Assembly: GCA_016721505.1 (NCBI GenBank)
Contig: JADKHX010000003.1
Span: 682,001 to 746,000 of the forward strand
Direction of reading: 5' to 3'
DNA: 64,000 bases
From: Rhodocyclaceae bacterium
GTDB lineage: Bacteria > Pseudomonadota > Gammaproteobacteria > Burkholderiales > Rhodocyclaceae
In this document: positions 46,313 to 55,425 of the stretch, piece after piece
Position numbering within the stretch: position 1 is the stretch's first letter
Layout: each line of letters begins with the position of its first letter
Position numbers and translations under genes: made by a program
The notes under the pieces: model-generated
What the model was told of the DNA's origin: nothing
Database searches by the model: none
What the model saw: only the letters and a program-made list of their open reading frames with translations

Positions 46313-47713
46313 TTAGATCACCTTGGAATAGCGCACCCGTTCTTGCTCTGCCCGCAAATAGCGGTCGAACACCATCGCAATGGCGCGTACCAGCAAACGC
46401 CCGCGTGGCAGCACATTGATCCAGTTTGATTCGATGCAGAGCAAACCGCTTTGTTCCATTTCTTGGAGGGCAAGCAATTCAGGTGCGAAATAGCTTCTGA
46501 AATCGATCAAGTGAGCGATTTCAATCGCTTCAATTGAGAGTTCGAAATGGCACATCAGAGCGCCGATGATGCTGCGTCGAAGCAAGTCGTCGGGACTGAG
46601 TACGACACCGCGCATCACCGGCAATTCGTCTCTATCCAAACAATCATAATAGTCGTCCAGCGTGCGTACATTTTGGCCATAAGTCGGTCCGACTTTGCTA
46701 ATCGCCGAGACTCCAAAGGACAGTAAATCGGCATCGGCGTGGGTCGAATAGCCCTGAAAATTTCTATGCAAGCGACCGCGTCGTTGCGCTATTGCTAATT
46801 CATCATCGGGCTTGGCAAAGTGATCCATGCCGATAAACACATAGCCCGCTTCGCGCATTCGACGAATTGCTAGTTGCAAAATTTGCAGGCGCGCTTCTGG
46901 CGATGGCAAATCGGCCTCGTTGATGCGCCGTTGCGGCTTGGCAAGGTTAGGAACATGCGCGTAGTTGTAAATCGACAGGCGGTCCGGAGAGAGGGCGATA
47001 ACCTCGTCGAGCGTTCGATTAAAACTCACCACGTTTTGATGTGGCAATCCGTAAATCAAATCTAGCGAGATACCTTTAAAGCCGAATTCGCGCGCCGCCT
47101 CCATCACTGCGCGTGTTTCGTCCAGTGTTTGGATGCGATTGACCGCTGCTTGCACCCGAGGATCAAAATCCTGTACGCCTATGCTCATGCGATTGAAACC
47201 CAATTCGGCGAGCAATTTGACCGTATCGCGGCTAAGCCATCTTGGATCCACTTCAATTGAAAACTCGCCGCCAGCAATTAAATTGAAATGCTGACGAATG
47301 TGTGCCATCAACTGACGCATTTCATCGTCAGAAAGAAAGGTCGGCGTGCCGCCACCAAAATGCAATTGCACAACATCGCGACTGCCATCAACCAAGCCAG
47401 CCACTAGGGCTAGTTCCTTAGCCAAATACTTAATGTACTTGGCCGAGCGCCCATGATCTTTGGTGATTATTTTGTTGCAAGCACAGTAATAACATATGCT
47501 GCGGCAAAATGGCAGATGCACGTACAATGAAAGTGGTCGGCTCAAACCCAAACCACCACCATCAACGGTGCGCCGGGTGAGCCAATGACAATAGTCCCGT
47601 GCAGCAAACGCTTCAATGAAACGATCAGCAGTCGGGTATGAGGTGTAGCGCGGTCCGCTCACGTCATATTTCGATATCAATGACGAATCAAAAATTAGCT
47701 CTTGTGTATGCAT
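46313..47713 (-). CDS. hemN: Oxygen-independent coproporphyrinogen III oxidase
   Basis: A 466-residue radical SAM enzyme. The cluster motif is CRSICYYCACNK (CxxxCxxC plus the extra Cys characteristic of true HemN), followed by LHFGGGTPTFLSD and SIGVQDFDPRVQAAVNRIQ. It converts coproporphyrinogen III to protoporphyrinogen IX without oxygen, in the cytoplasm. Start at ATG 47713, MHTQELIFDSSLISKYDVSG, the usual N-terminus. A perfect FNR box lies 41 bp upstream, so FNR control is expected. Confidence 0.93.
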   Translation of the reverse strand: MHTQELIFDSSLISKYDVSGPRYTSYPTADRFIEAFAARDYCHWLTRRTVDGGGLGLSRPLSLYVHLPFCRSICYYCACNKIITKDHGRSAKYIKYLAKELALVAGLVDGSRDVVQLHFGGGTPTFLSDDEMRQLMAHIRQHFNLIAGGEFSIEVDPRWLSRDTVKLLAELGFNRMSIGVQDFDPRVQAAVNRIQTLDETRAVMEAAREFGFKGISLDLIYGLPHQNVVSFNRTLDEVIALSPDRLSIYNYAHVPNLAKPQRRINEADLPSPEARLQILQLAIRRMREAGYVFIGMDHFAKPDDELAIAQRRGRLHRNFQGYSTHADADLLSFGVSAISKVGPTYGQNVRTLDDYYDCLDRDELPVMRGVVLSPDDLLRRSIIGALMCHFELSIEAIEIAHLIDFRSYFAPELLALQEMEQSGLLCIESNWINVLPRGRLLVRAIAMVFDRYLRAEQERVRYSKVI

Positions 47714-47753
47714 GATCTCCAATAACAGGATGAACCTCAGAAATTTTGCCACA

Positions 47754-47767
47754 TTGATAAAGATCAA
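47754..47767. promoter_or_regulatory. FNR box between hemN and fnr
   Basis: TTGATAAAGATCAA is an exact match to the FNR consensus TTGAT-N4-ATCAA. It is placed between the divergent hemN (ATG 47713) and fnr (ATG 47798) starts, so it can serve hemN activation and fnr autoregulation. Confidence 0.9.
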
Positions 47768-47797
47768 TTGCTTTGCTTTTCTCCCAGGAATTCGTTC

Positions 47798-48550
47798 ATG
47801 AAAGCAGCGCCTGTGCAGCACCCGCCCGTCATCAAACTGCATGTGCTCAAAGACGCCTGCGCGCAATGCAGCGCCCGTGAGCTATGTTTGCCGCTGGGAC
47901 TGAGCGACGATGAGCTACAGCGTTTGGATGAGATCGTCGCCACCCGCCAAAAACTGAAACGTGGCGAGCATTTATATCGCTACGGCGATGCTTTCAGCGC
48001 CATTTACGCTATCAAAGTTGGCTTCTTCAAAACCGATGTGATTACCGAAGATGGCCGCGACCATGTCACCGGTTTTCATATGAATGGCGAAATTTTAGGC
48101 ATGGATGGCATCAGCGGTGATGCCTACACCTGCAATGCGATTGCCTTGGAAGACAGTGAAGTTTGCGTGATTTCATTTTCTGATCTTGAGCACCTGGCAA
48201 CACTGATACCAACCTTGCAGCGACATTTTCATCGTGTGATGAGTCGCGAAATTGTGCGTGACCACGGCATCATGATGTTGCTCGGCACGCTGCGCGCCGA
48301 AGAGCGGTTGGTGGCTTTTTTGCTTAACTTGTCTCAGCGTTACGCAGCACGTGGTTACTCGCCGACAGAATTTCACTTACGTGCGACGCGTGACGAGATT
48401 GGCTCCTACCTCGGGTTGAAGCTTGAAACGGTGAGTCGTGGGCTTTCGCAATTGCAGGACAGCGGACTTATCGTGGTGCAGCAAAAATACATTCAAATTA
48501 CAGCAATTGATGGACTCAAGAAAATGCTTCAGCACACACAAACTTGTTAG
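47798..48550 (+). CDS. fnr: FNR-type oxygen-sensing transcriptional regulator
   Basis: A 250-residue Crp/Fnr protein. N-terminal cysteines CAQCSARELC plus a fourth in DAYTCNAIAL can hold an oxygen-labile 4Fe-4S cluster. Cyclic-nucleotide-like beta-roll with RGEHLYRYGDAFSAIYAIK, dimer helix, and C-terminal HTH with TRDEIGSYLGLKLETVSRGL (recognition helix ExxSR, the FNR signature). Activates anaerobic genes in the absence of oxygen. Start at ATG 47798. Confidence 0.93.
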   Translation: MKAAPVQHPPVIKLHVLKDACAQCSARELCLPLGLSDDELQRLDEIVATRQKLKRGEHLYRYGDAFSAIYAIKVGFFKTDVITEDGRDHVTGFHMNGEILGMDGISGDAYTCNAIALEDSEVCVISFSDLEHLATLIPTLQRHFHRVMSREIVRDHGIMMLLGTLRAEERLVAFLLNLSQRYAARGYSPTEFHLRATRDEIGSYLGLKLETVSRGLSQLQDSGLIVVQQKYIQITAIDGLKKMLQHTQTC

Positions 48551-48581
48551 TTTATTTTGGTTCTTGTCGCATGCTCCGGGA

Positions 48582-48595
48582 TTGATCTGAGTCAA
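48582..48595. promoter_or_regulatory. FNR-like box upstream of uspA
   Basis: TTGATCTGAGTCAA differs from the FNR consensus by one base (GTCAA for ATCAA). It is 72 bp before the universal stress protein start, a good position for activation. Confidence 0.65.
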
Positions 48596-48667
48596 CGCCA
48601 CCGAAGTGCGGTGGCGTACACTTTCCATACGGCATCAGTTGCCATTCACTAGCCTAGAGGAAAAATC

Positions 48668-49114
48668 ATGTTCAAACACTTACTTGTTCCTACCGATGGC
48701 ACAGAGTTTTCGACCACTACGGTGCAACGTGCCATCAAGTTCGCCAGTGAAGCTGGGGCGAAAGTGACTTTCTTTTATGCCAAGCCGGATTATTCGGTGG
48801 TGTTTTACGGTGAAGGTGTTTTGGTCGATCCAAACACACCGCAAGCCTTTGCCGAACAAACGGAACAGCGTGCGGCTGAGATACTTGCCGCGTGTCAAGC
48901 GATGGCTGTTGCCGGCGGTGTTGATTGTGAGATTAAGTCGGCAACTGGCGAACTTCCCTATCAAGCCATTATCGAATGTGCCGATCAAAGTGCTTGTGAT
49001 TTGATTTTTATGGCGTCTCACGGAAGACGTGGTTTGTCTGCATTATTGCTCGGATCAGAGACGCAAAAGGTGTTGACCCACAGCAAAATTCCGGTATTGG
49101 TTTATCGTTCGTAA
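48668..49114 (+). CDS. Universal stress protein UspA family
   Basis: A 148-residue single-domain USP with KHLLVPTDGTEFS at the N-terminus and the ATP-binding motif MASHGRRGLSALLLGSETQK (G-x2-G-x9-G-S). It likely binds ATP and acts in anaerobic or stress survival; the FNR-like box upstream supports anaerobic induction. Follows fnr in the same direction after 117 bp. Confidence 0.9.
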   Translation: MFKHLLVPTDGTEFSTTTVQRAIKFASEAGAKVTFFYAKPDYSVVFYGEGVLVDPNTPQAFAEQTEQRAAEILAACQAMAVAGGVDCEIKSATGELPYQAIIECADQSACDLIFMASHGRRGLSALLLGSETQKVLTHSKIPVLVYRS

Positions 49115-49156
49115 CCGCCTGGTTGAAGGCTGACCTAGTGCGCTAGGAGACTTTGT

Positions 49157-49777
49157 TTGGTGGAAGAAATTGAAATTAAGTTGGCGCTGATGCCGACCGA
49201 TCAAAGGCGCTTTATGCGTCATCCACTGTTGCGCTCGGCAACCGCACGAACCAATCAAATTCTCGACAATATTTATTTCGACACACCGGATTTGGCGCTG
49301 AAAAAATACGGCGTTGCACTACGTATCCGGCGGCAGGGAAGATTACGTTTGCAGACCGTCAAGCTGGGCGGAAAAGCGGTGGCTGGTTTGAGTATTCGGC
49401 CGGAATGGGAAGTACCCTATCGCGGTCGGTTTGATTTTTCTGCGGTCGATAACCTCAAGGTGCGGCGCTGGTTGGAGCAGGCCGAAATTTTGAATCGCAT
49501 CGCGCCACTTTTCCAAACACGATTTCGCCGGATCACTTGGCATTTGGCGTTGGAATCTGGTGGTGAGGTGTTGGTAGCGCTTGATCGCGGCGATATTTTT
49601 GCCGGCGGACTACACGAAAAATTGTCTGAAGTTGAATTGGAACTATCCGGCAGCAGGGACGTCGCCGCGCTGAAAAATATCAGCGAACAATTAATGCTGC
49701 GGGTGCCGCTAGCGCCTTCGGGTATCTCAAAGGCACAGCGGGCCTATGCCCTGTTGGCGACGGTCATAAAGCGGTAA
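49157..49777 (+). CDS. CYTH domain triphosphatase
   Basis: A 206-residue CYTH protein with the ExExK signature EIEIKL at the N-terminus, YFDTPDLAL, VALRIRRQGRLRLQTVKLGG, and acidic residues in KLSEVELEL that line the tunnel. Hydrolyses inorganic triphosphate or similar tripolyphosphates. The start is TTG 49157 or GTG 49160, 6 or 9 bases after AGGAGA; there is no ATG. Confidence 0.85.
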   Translation: MVEEIEIKLALMPTDQRRFMRHPLLRSATARTNQILDNIYFDTPDLALKKYGVALRIRRQGRLRLQTVKLGGKAVAGLSIRPEWEVPYRGRFDFSAVDNLKVRRWLEQAEILNRIAPLFQTRFRRITWHLALESGGEVLVALDRGDIFAGGLHEKLSEVELELSGSRDVAALKNISEQLMLRVPLAPSGISKAQRAYALLATVIKR

Positions 49778-49823
49778 CACCTGCCCTATAAACTGACCGC
49801 TCAAAGACAAATTGGAGTGTGCA

Positions 49824-50294
49824 ATGGAATTGATTCTGTGGCGACATGCCGAGGCCGAAGATGGCTCGGCTGATATCAGCGATGCGAAACGTCGTTTGAC
49901 TCCGCGTGGCGAAAAACAAGCGCGGCATATGGCGCAATGGTTGCGCAGTCATTTACCCAGCGCCGCCAAGCGCACGCGAGTATTGGTCAGCCCATCGATT
50001 CGCACGCAGCAGACTGCTCACGCACTGCAATTGCCGTTTGAGATTGAACCGCGAGTTGGTGCTGGTAGCACGCCGTTGGATATTCTCGCGGCGTGCAATT
50101 GGCCAGACGACGAACGCGCAGTGATTGTGGTGGGGCACCAACCGACCTTAGGTGAAATTGCTGCACTGGTGATGATCGGCACTGCGGCACAATGGTCGGT
50201 GAAAAAAGGTGGTGTGTGGTGGTTCTACAAACGATCTCGCGAAGAAGGCGAACAAGTGATTCTGCGGGCGGTGATGAATCCAGATTTCTTGTAG
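49824..50294 (+). CDS. sixA: SixA-type phosphohistidine phosphatase
   Basis: A 156-residue histidine phosphatase: catalytic LWRHAEAEDG (RHG-type), SPSIRTQQTAHAL and VVGHQPTLGE with the second His. It dephosphorylates phosphohistidine on phosphotransfer proteins. Often beside CYTH, CHAD or Ppx genes. Its stop codon TAG (50292-50294) is made by the first bases of repeat C copy 2, and its middle carries a stretch resembling repeat A. Confidence 0.88.
   Translation: MELILWRHAEAEDGSADISDAKRRLTPRGEKQARHMAQWLRSHLPSAAKRTRVLVSPSIRTQQTAHALQLPFEIEPRVGAGSTPLDILAACNWPDDERAVIVVGHQPTLGEIAALVMIGTAAQWSVKKGGVWWFYKRSREEGEQVILRAVMNPDFL
50051..50079 (-). repeat. Repeat-A-like sequence within sixA
   Basis: GCGAGTTGGTGCTGGTAGC then ACGCCGTTGG matches the complement of repeat A at about 24 of 28 bases by eye and codes in frame for GAGSTPLD. 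The residues align with a variable loop in SixA proteins, so it may be an inserted repeat that stayed in frame, or chance. Confidence 0.4.
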
Positions 50295-50359
50295 TTCGGA
50301 ATTTATTCCGACGATTTTTTTGCGTGGCTGCGTCTGTGTCGGAATAAATTCCGACCTAC
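50291..50359. repeat. Dispersed repeat C, copy 2
   Basis: Second copy of the inverted-repeat element at 43893. It fills the space between the convergent sixA and acyl-CoA ligase genes. The outermost GTAG and CTAC bases provide the TAG stop codons of both genes. Confidence 0.85.
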
Positions 50360-52216
50360 AAGCGCAAATTGCCTCGCACCAGCTCAGCGTAAATCGCAGC
50401 GGTGAGTGGTTCATAGCCTTTTTGCTTGTCGCGTAGGATAAACAAAGGATCCTGAATTGTTGTCGGATCAAAGCCCTGCTGTTTCAAATCCACTTTGCGA
50501 ATTTTGAAAGTGGCGGTGGTTTCGTGCGCCGAAATCAGTCGAACAAAAAGCGGGACCGCATAGGCCGGTAGCGCTTGCGTTAGATGTTGTGCAGCCATCC
50601 GCGGGTTAAATTTTGCCCCAGCGTTCATCACCAATGCAGCCATCCCGGCACGACCATCGGCATGCGGAACCGATACGCCATACACGCTGCCCTGCTCAAC
50701 GCCATCCAGCGTGGCTAAAGCGCCTTCGACTTCTGTAGTGGCGACGTTTTCACCTTTCCAGCGGAAAGTGTCGCCGACACGGTCTACGAAGGCGATATGA
50801 CGGAAGCCTTGTTCCCGCACCAAGTCACCGCTGTTAATCCACGTGTCGCCACGCTTGAATACATTGCGCAATAGCTTGGCTTCGTTCGCGCTGGCGTCGG
50901 TGTAGCCATCAAACGGACTGCCTGCAGTGACTTCGGTAATCAGCAAGCCCGATTCGCCGCGTGGGACGCGCTGCATGAATCCGCGACCATCGCGCATTGC
51001 CTGCTCTGAGTGCGTATCAAAGGCCACAATCGCGTAAGCCTGGGCCGAAAAACCGGCTGTCCGTGACAAGCCCAAGGCATTGATGAAAACCAAATTGCCT
51101 TCGCTGGAACCATAAAATTCGCAGATGTGTGCGATGCCAAATCGCGCCTGGAATTCATCCCATATCTCGGCACGTAAACCGTTGCCTATCGCCACTCGAA
51201 TATTGTGTGTCTTGTCCATCGCGCTCGGTGGCCTGGCGAGCAGGTAACGACACAGCTCCCCGATGTACACAAATGCCGTGGCCCGCGTACCGCGTATGTC
51301 ATCCCAAAATTTGGATGCGCTGAATTTACGCGCCATTGCCAACGTCGCACCACTGGTCATTACGGCACTCCAGGACAGCGTCAGCGCATTGTTGTGATAG
51401 AAGGGTAGGGGGCAATAAAACACATCATCAGCGCGCAACCGCAGCGCCATTTGACCGATACCGTAGCCGCTTTTCAGCCAGCGCATATGCGTCATGACCG
51501 AGGCTTTCGGCATGCCGGTGGTGCCGGAAGTGAAAATTAAAAAGCACGGGTCGCTGGCTTTAATTTTCTTTGCCTTGCGCCTGCGGCGGGTCGGCTGTAC
51601 TAAGCCGACACTGCACGTCATTTCCAACTGACGAGACAATTGACGAAACAGCGTCAGGCAAGCTCTCAAATCCACTCGGTGCGGTTCCTCTGCCGACCCA
51701 AAACCAAATCGCACCCCGACGTTTTGTGGGAAACGCCGTTTGCAATGCGGCGACGCAGTCGTCACCGACTATCAATACATGTGGTTTGATAAGTTCAACA
51801 CTGTGGCGCAATACTTCACCGCGCTGATTGGGATTGAGCATGCCAGCTACTGCGCCGAGTTTGACGGTAGCAGCGACGCAGGCGAGCAAATCAGGGCAGT
51901 TATCGAACAGCAAACCAACGCTATCGCCGTGCTGGACACCGCGCGCTTGCAGCACTAGAGCGATGCGATTCGCCCAGACATTGAAGTCACGATAGTTCCA
52001 GCGCAGACCTTCAAATAACAGGAAATCCTTGTTTGGATTTTTCCGCGCTTGCAAGTCCAAAAGCTGGCCAATGGATTGTGCGCTGTCTGGTTTGAGCAAA
52101 GCGACATTGAGCGCCGCGCGCAGCGCACGTGGTGCCGTCGGCGCAAGGCGCAGCGCGGCACGACCCACTGCCAATAGACCGACTTTATCGTTTGCGGGTT
52201 TGTCACCGATGGCCAT
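50356..52216 (-). pseudogene. Long-chain fatty acyl-CoA synthetase (FadD6/FATP-like), broken at a repeat
   Basis: About 610 residues in two frames. N-terminal part (52216 to about 51640): FLLFEGLRWNYRDFNVWANR, DNCPDLLACVAATVKLGAVA. C-terminal part (about 51590-50356): AMP-binding P-loop FIFTSGTTGMPKASVMTH, FYGSSEGN, DRVGDTFRWKGENVATTE. Between them lies repeat B copy 3, and the frame changes across it. The joined sequence is a full family member, so the repeat insertion probably broke the gene, unless an internal start makes a separate C-terminal protein. Coupled to the acyltransferase gene just upstream (4-bp gap). Confidence 0.82.
51577..51632 (+). repeat. Dispersed repeat B, copy 3, inside the ligase gene
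   Basis: TTGCGCCTGCGGCGGGTCGG onward with hairpin GTCGGCT..AGCCGAC, then ACTGCACGTCA and CCAACT, as in copy 1. It has only the second half of the full element. It sits exactly between the two halves of the ligase, just before the P-loop. Confidence 0.75.
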
Positions 52217-52219
52217 TTT

Positions 52220-53122
52220 TTATACGGAATAGTTTGCCAGAATGTCGGTGATTTTCTGATCTTTATGCTGCCACAACTCTTTCACCCAGAGAGAATATGC
52301 CTCGCGTACTTGGGGATCGTTGGCGTAGTCACCGCCGAGTAAATGAGGCGGCACAGGCAGCGTTTGCACATGTACCACCACATGCTTCAAGTCGCCACAT
52401 AAAAATTGCCAAAAATTCGGTGCGCCGTCAGGGTAAACAATAGTCACATCAAGTATCGAATGAAACTTTTCGCCCATCGCGTTAAGCGCCAGCGCGATGC
52501 CGCCCGCTTTGGGTTTGAGTAGGTGTCGATAGGGCGATTGTTGGCGCGCGTGCTTGGCTTTGGTGAAGCGTGTGCCTTCGAGAAAGTTCATCACGCTAGT
52601 TGGTATCAGCGCGAATTTCTCGCACGCCTTGCGCGTAGTCTCTTGATCTTTGCCACGCATTTCCGGATGTTGTTTTAAGTAAGCCTCGCTGTGCCGCCGC
52701 ATGAAAGGAAAATCCAGCGCCCACCACGCTAGCCCCATCACCGGCACCCATATCAATTCTTGCTTGAGAAAAAATTTCAACAGGGGAATTCGCCGCGTGA
52801 GCAAATGCTGCAACACGAAAATATCCGCCCAGGATTGATGATTGCTATTCACCAGATACCAGCTCTTGGCTGGGAGTTCGGCGATACCTTGGACATCCCA
52901 TGTCGTGCGTTGGGTGAGCGTCATCCAAGCGCTATTACAGCCTATCCATGCCTCGGCGATGAACAATATGACGGGATCAATTTTGAGGCGAAATGCCGGC
53001 CATGGAGTGGCGAATTTCACTAGCGCTAAGAGCACCAATATCGGCACCCAGAAAAACGAATTGAGCGCCAACAGGATAGAAGTAAGGATGCCGATCAGAA
53101 CGTGAGGAAGAAAGTTCAGCAT
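52220..53122 (-). CDS. 1-acyl-sn-glycerol-3-phosphate acyltransferase (PlsC/YihG-like)
   Basis: A 300-residue acyltransferase with an N-terminal hydrophobic hairpin (about 5-55), the catalytic NHQSWAD (H-x4-D), LKQELIWVPVMGLAWWALDF, and FLEGTRFTK (the EGTR substrate motif). It acylates lysophosphatidate or a related lipid at the inner membrane. Encoded directly upstream of the acyl-CoA ligase. Confidence 0.87.
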   Translation of the reverse strand: MLNFLPHVLIGILTSILLALNSFFWVPILVLLALVKFATPWPAFRLKIDPVILFIAEAWIGCNSAWMTLTQRTTWDVQGIAELPAKSWYLVNSNHQSWADIFVLQHLLTRRIPLLKFFLKQELIWVPVMGLAWWALDFPFMRRHSEAYLKQHPEMRGKDQETTRKACEKFALIPTSVMNFLEGTRFTKAKHARQQSPYRHLLKPKAGGIALALNAMGEKFHSILDVTIVYPDGAPNFWQFLCGDLKHVVVHVQTLPVPPHLLGGDYANDPQVREAYSLWVKELWQHKDQKITDILANYSV

Positions 53123-53137
53123 AAAAAGTCTAGAAAA

Positions 53138-53467
53138 TTACCGGCAAGCAGCGGCAGCTTTGCGAATTTTATCCAGCAATATCTGCGCGTCTTCCGGTTT
53201 GGCAAGTGGAATTCTTACTTCAAAGCCGCTGCCAAAACTGCCACCGCCATATGCGATTTTTAGTTCGGTCGGGGTCGTTTCAATATATTGAACGATGCCC
53301 AGATTGATCCAACGATGGCGATTCGGTTCGTCACTCGGGATTTCGAAAAGACAAAATGCAGTAGAGCCAGGAGTGACCACACTTGTCGGGGTTTGCGAGT
53401 GTGCCAGCCCCGTTATCGCCGCGGCGATGAAAAGTCCAGCGCATAAATTTCTACCGAAAAAAGACAT
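53138..53467 (-). CDS. Small secreted protein, unknown function
   Basis: A 109-residue protein with a signal peptide (cleavage near AHSQ, residue 24) and a short beta-rich mature domain: WINLGIVQYIETTPTELKIA, FEVRIPLA, then a helical tail with a Cys. No family recognised. Downstream of the yceI genes on the same strand. Confidence 0.6.
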   Translation of the reverse strand: MSFFGRNLCAGLFIAAAITGLAHSQTPTSVVTPGSTAFCLFEIPSDEPNRHRWINLGIVQYIETTPTELKIAYGGGSFGSGFEVRIPLAKPEDAQILLDKIRKAAAACR

Positions 53468-53515
53468 GATGATGACGAATGCCGGGGCGAGACAAATCTC
53501 GCCCCGGTAGTGCCT

Positions 53516-54094
53516 CTACTCCTTAACGGCCTCAATGCTCAAAGTCACTGTCACATCGTCGCTCACTGCCGGTGCATATTTACCTGCATTGAATTCAGAA
53601 CGCTTTAGCTTGCCGGTCGCGTTGGCACCACAGGCATCCTTTTTAGCCATCGGGTGCATTTTGCAATTGAACGCGGTGACGGTAAGCGTCAGCGGCTTAC
53701 TAATGCCTTTCATGGTCATGATGCCGTCGACTGAAATGAGCTTATCGCCTTCAAATTTCAAGCTATCGGATTTAAACGTGATGGTTGGAAAGTTCGCCGT
53801 ATCAAAAAATCCATCGCCCTGAATATGGCCATTGAACACCGTGGAACCGGTGTCGACCGATTTGGCATCAATCAAGACATCGATCGAGCCGGTTTTTGCT
53901 GCACGATCCAGCACCACTTTTCCACTAGTGGTGTTGAAGCGATGCACCTGATTGGAAAACCCCATGTGGGTGTACTCGAATCGCGGGAAGGTATGCGAGT
54001 TATCGATGATGTAAGTTTCCGGCGCAGCAACTGCGCTGGTTGCGATGAAGCTTGAGGCTAACAAACCGAGACTAAGTGCGGTGATACGTTTCAT
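53516..54094 (-). CDS. YceI family periplasmic protein (first)
   Basis: A 192-residue YceI protein with signal peptide (cleavage near AVAA) and the family fold: IIDNSHTFPRFEYTHMGFSN, GSIDVLIDAKSVDTGSTVFN, FFDTANFPTITFKS. Members bind polyprenoid or other lipids in a lipocalin-like barrel. Contains two extra cysteines (NCKMHP, DACGAN) absent from the second copy. Part of the cytochrome b561/YceI/YceI run. Confidence 0.88.
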   Translation of the reverse strand: MKRITALSLGLLASSFIATSAVAAPETYIIDNSHTFPRFEYTHMGFSNQVHRFNTTSGKVVLDRAAKTGSIDVLIDAKSVDTGSTVFNGHIQGDGFFDTANFPTITFKSDSLKFEGDKLISVDGIMTMKGISKPLTLTVTAFNCKMHPMAKKDACGANATGKLKRSEFNAGKYAPAVSDDVTVTLSIEAVKE

Positions 54095-54141
54095 GAGATG
54101 ACTCCTGTGGGATGAATTGGTTGCGGCGGAAAAAGTATGAA

Positions 54142-54726
54142 CTATTTTTTGGGTGCTGCAGCAGCGGGTGCAGCATTGGCGACAATGTGAAACTTGATCT
54201 GGACTTCATTAGCTACGGTACTGACATCTGCCCACGGCCCTTCACCGATGGCGAAGTCCAGCCGTTTGATCAGCAAGGTGCCATCAAACGCGCCGACATT
54301 GCCTTGCGGTTTGAACGTGAAAGGTGCAATTGCATCAACACTTTTGCCTTTAATGCTGAGTTTACCGGCGACTTCAAAGCGATCAGCGCCTAGTGATTTG
54401 ACGCTGGTGGAGACAAATTTTGCGCTCGGAAACGCCTTGCTATTGAACCATTGCTTGCCGGCCACTTCCTCGTCGCCTTCGCTAGTACCGGTGTCGATAC
54501 TAGCCAGATCAATGTCGATTTGTGCATTGGCAGCGGCGGGCTTGCTCGGGTCAAAATTTAGCTTCGCCACAAATTTGCGGAATTTGCCGTCCATCGCCAC
54601 GCCCATTTGTTTATAGCCGAAACTGACGCTACTTTTGTCGTGTTGAACTTGGCTCAATTCGGCCGAATTTGCGACGCTTGAAACCCATATCAAACCATAC
54701 AGGAACCAACGTGAAAGTGATTTCAT
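54142..54726 (-). CDS. YceI family periplasmic protein (second)
   Basis: A 194-residue YceI protein: signal peptide, SSVSFGYKQMGVAMDGKFRK, IDIDLASIDTGTSEGDEEV, FNSKAFPSAKFVSTSV, and an Ala/Pro-rich tail ending AAPKK. Encoded 9 bp after cytochrome b561 and 47 bp before the first YceI. A b561-YceI pairing is common and may link lipid quinone handling to electron transfer. Confidence 0.88.
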   Translation of the reverse strand: MKSLSRWFLYGLIWVSSVANSAELSQVQHDKSSVSFGYKQMGVAMDGKFRKFVAKLNFDPSKPAAANAQIDIDLASIDTGTSEGDEEVAGKQWFNSKAFPSAKFVSTSVKSLGADRFEVAGKLSIKGKSVDAIAPFTFKPQGNVGAFDGTLLIKRLDFAIGEGPWADVSTVANEVQIKFHIVANAAPAAAAPKK

Positions 54727-54735
54727 AGCTTCTCT

Positions 54736-55281
54736 CTAAGTATTACGGCCTGGCAACATGCGGCGCAAGGTGCCGTCTTTGTCGATTACATGATGCTTAA
54801 TCGCGGCGGCCAAATGTAGCGCGACCAGCACAAACAAACCGGTACTCAAGGCCTCATGAAATTCCTTGAGCAAGCTGCCAAGTTCTTTATTTTTATCGAC
54901 CAGATCAGGTAGCGGAACCAGGCTCAGATACACCACTGAAACACCCTTGGCCGAACTCATTAGCCAACCCGAGAGTGGCACCAACAATATCAGCAAATAC
55001 AGCAGTGCATGGGTTACGCTGGCGGCCCTGTGTTGCCACGCCGGCGCGGGCAGGGCGGTTGGCGGTGGTTTGGCGATGCGCACCAATAGACGCGGCAGGA
55101 ACAACAACAACACGGTAATACCTAACCATTTGTGATACGAAAACAATTCCAGTTTTTGCGGCGACAGCGGCAAATCATGCATGTATTTGCCCAATGGAAA
55201 TGCGACAAAAATAAGCAACGCGGTTAGCCAGTGGATAAGTATCGCTGCACCAGAGTAACGGGAAAGTGATTGGGTATTCAT
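54736..55281 (-). CDS. Cytochrome b561
   Basis: A 181-residue di-heme membrane protein with four helices. Histidines for heme in the first (AAILIHWLTALLIFVAFPLG), second (SYHKWLGITVLLL), third and fourth (LVALHLAAAIKHH) helices. Transfers electrons between quinol and periplasmic acceptors. ATG 55281; leads the YceI operon. Confidence 0.88.
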   Translation of the reverse strand: MNTQSLSRYSGAAILIHWLTALLIFVAFPLGKYMHDLPLSPQKLELFSYHKWLGITVLLLFLPRLLVRIAKPPPTALPAPAWQHRAASVTHALLYLLILLVPLSGWLMSSAKGVSVVYLSLVPLPDLVDKNKELGSLLKEFHEALSTGLFVLVALHLAAAIKHHVIDKDGTLRRMLPGRNT

Positions 55282-55425
55282 TGACAAAGCCTGTAGTGTT
55301 TATGCCGACGGCGTACTTTACTCGCGCAACGCGGCCTGTTGAACTAAAATCAATTTCATCATATTGGCGTAAAAATCTTTGACTTTTTTCCAGTTTCAAT
55401 AGATTCAACTTATGGAGGCTAGGCG

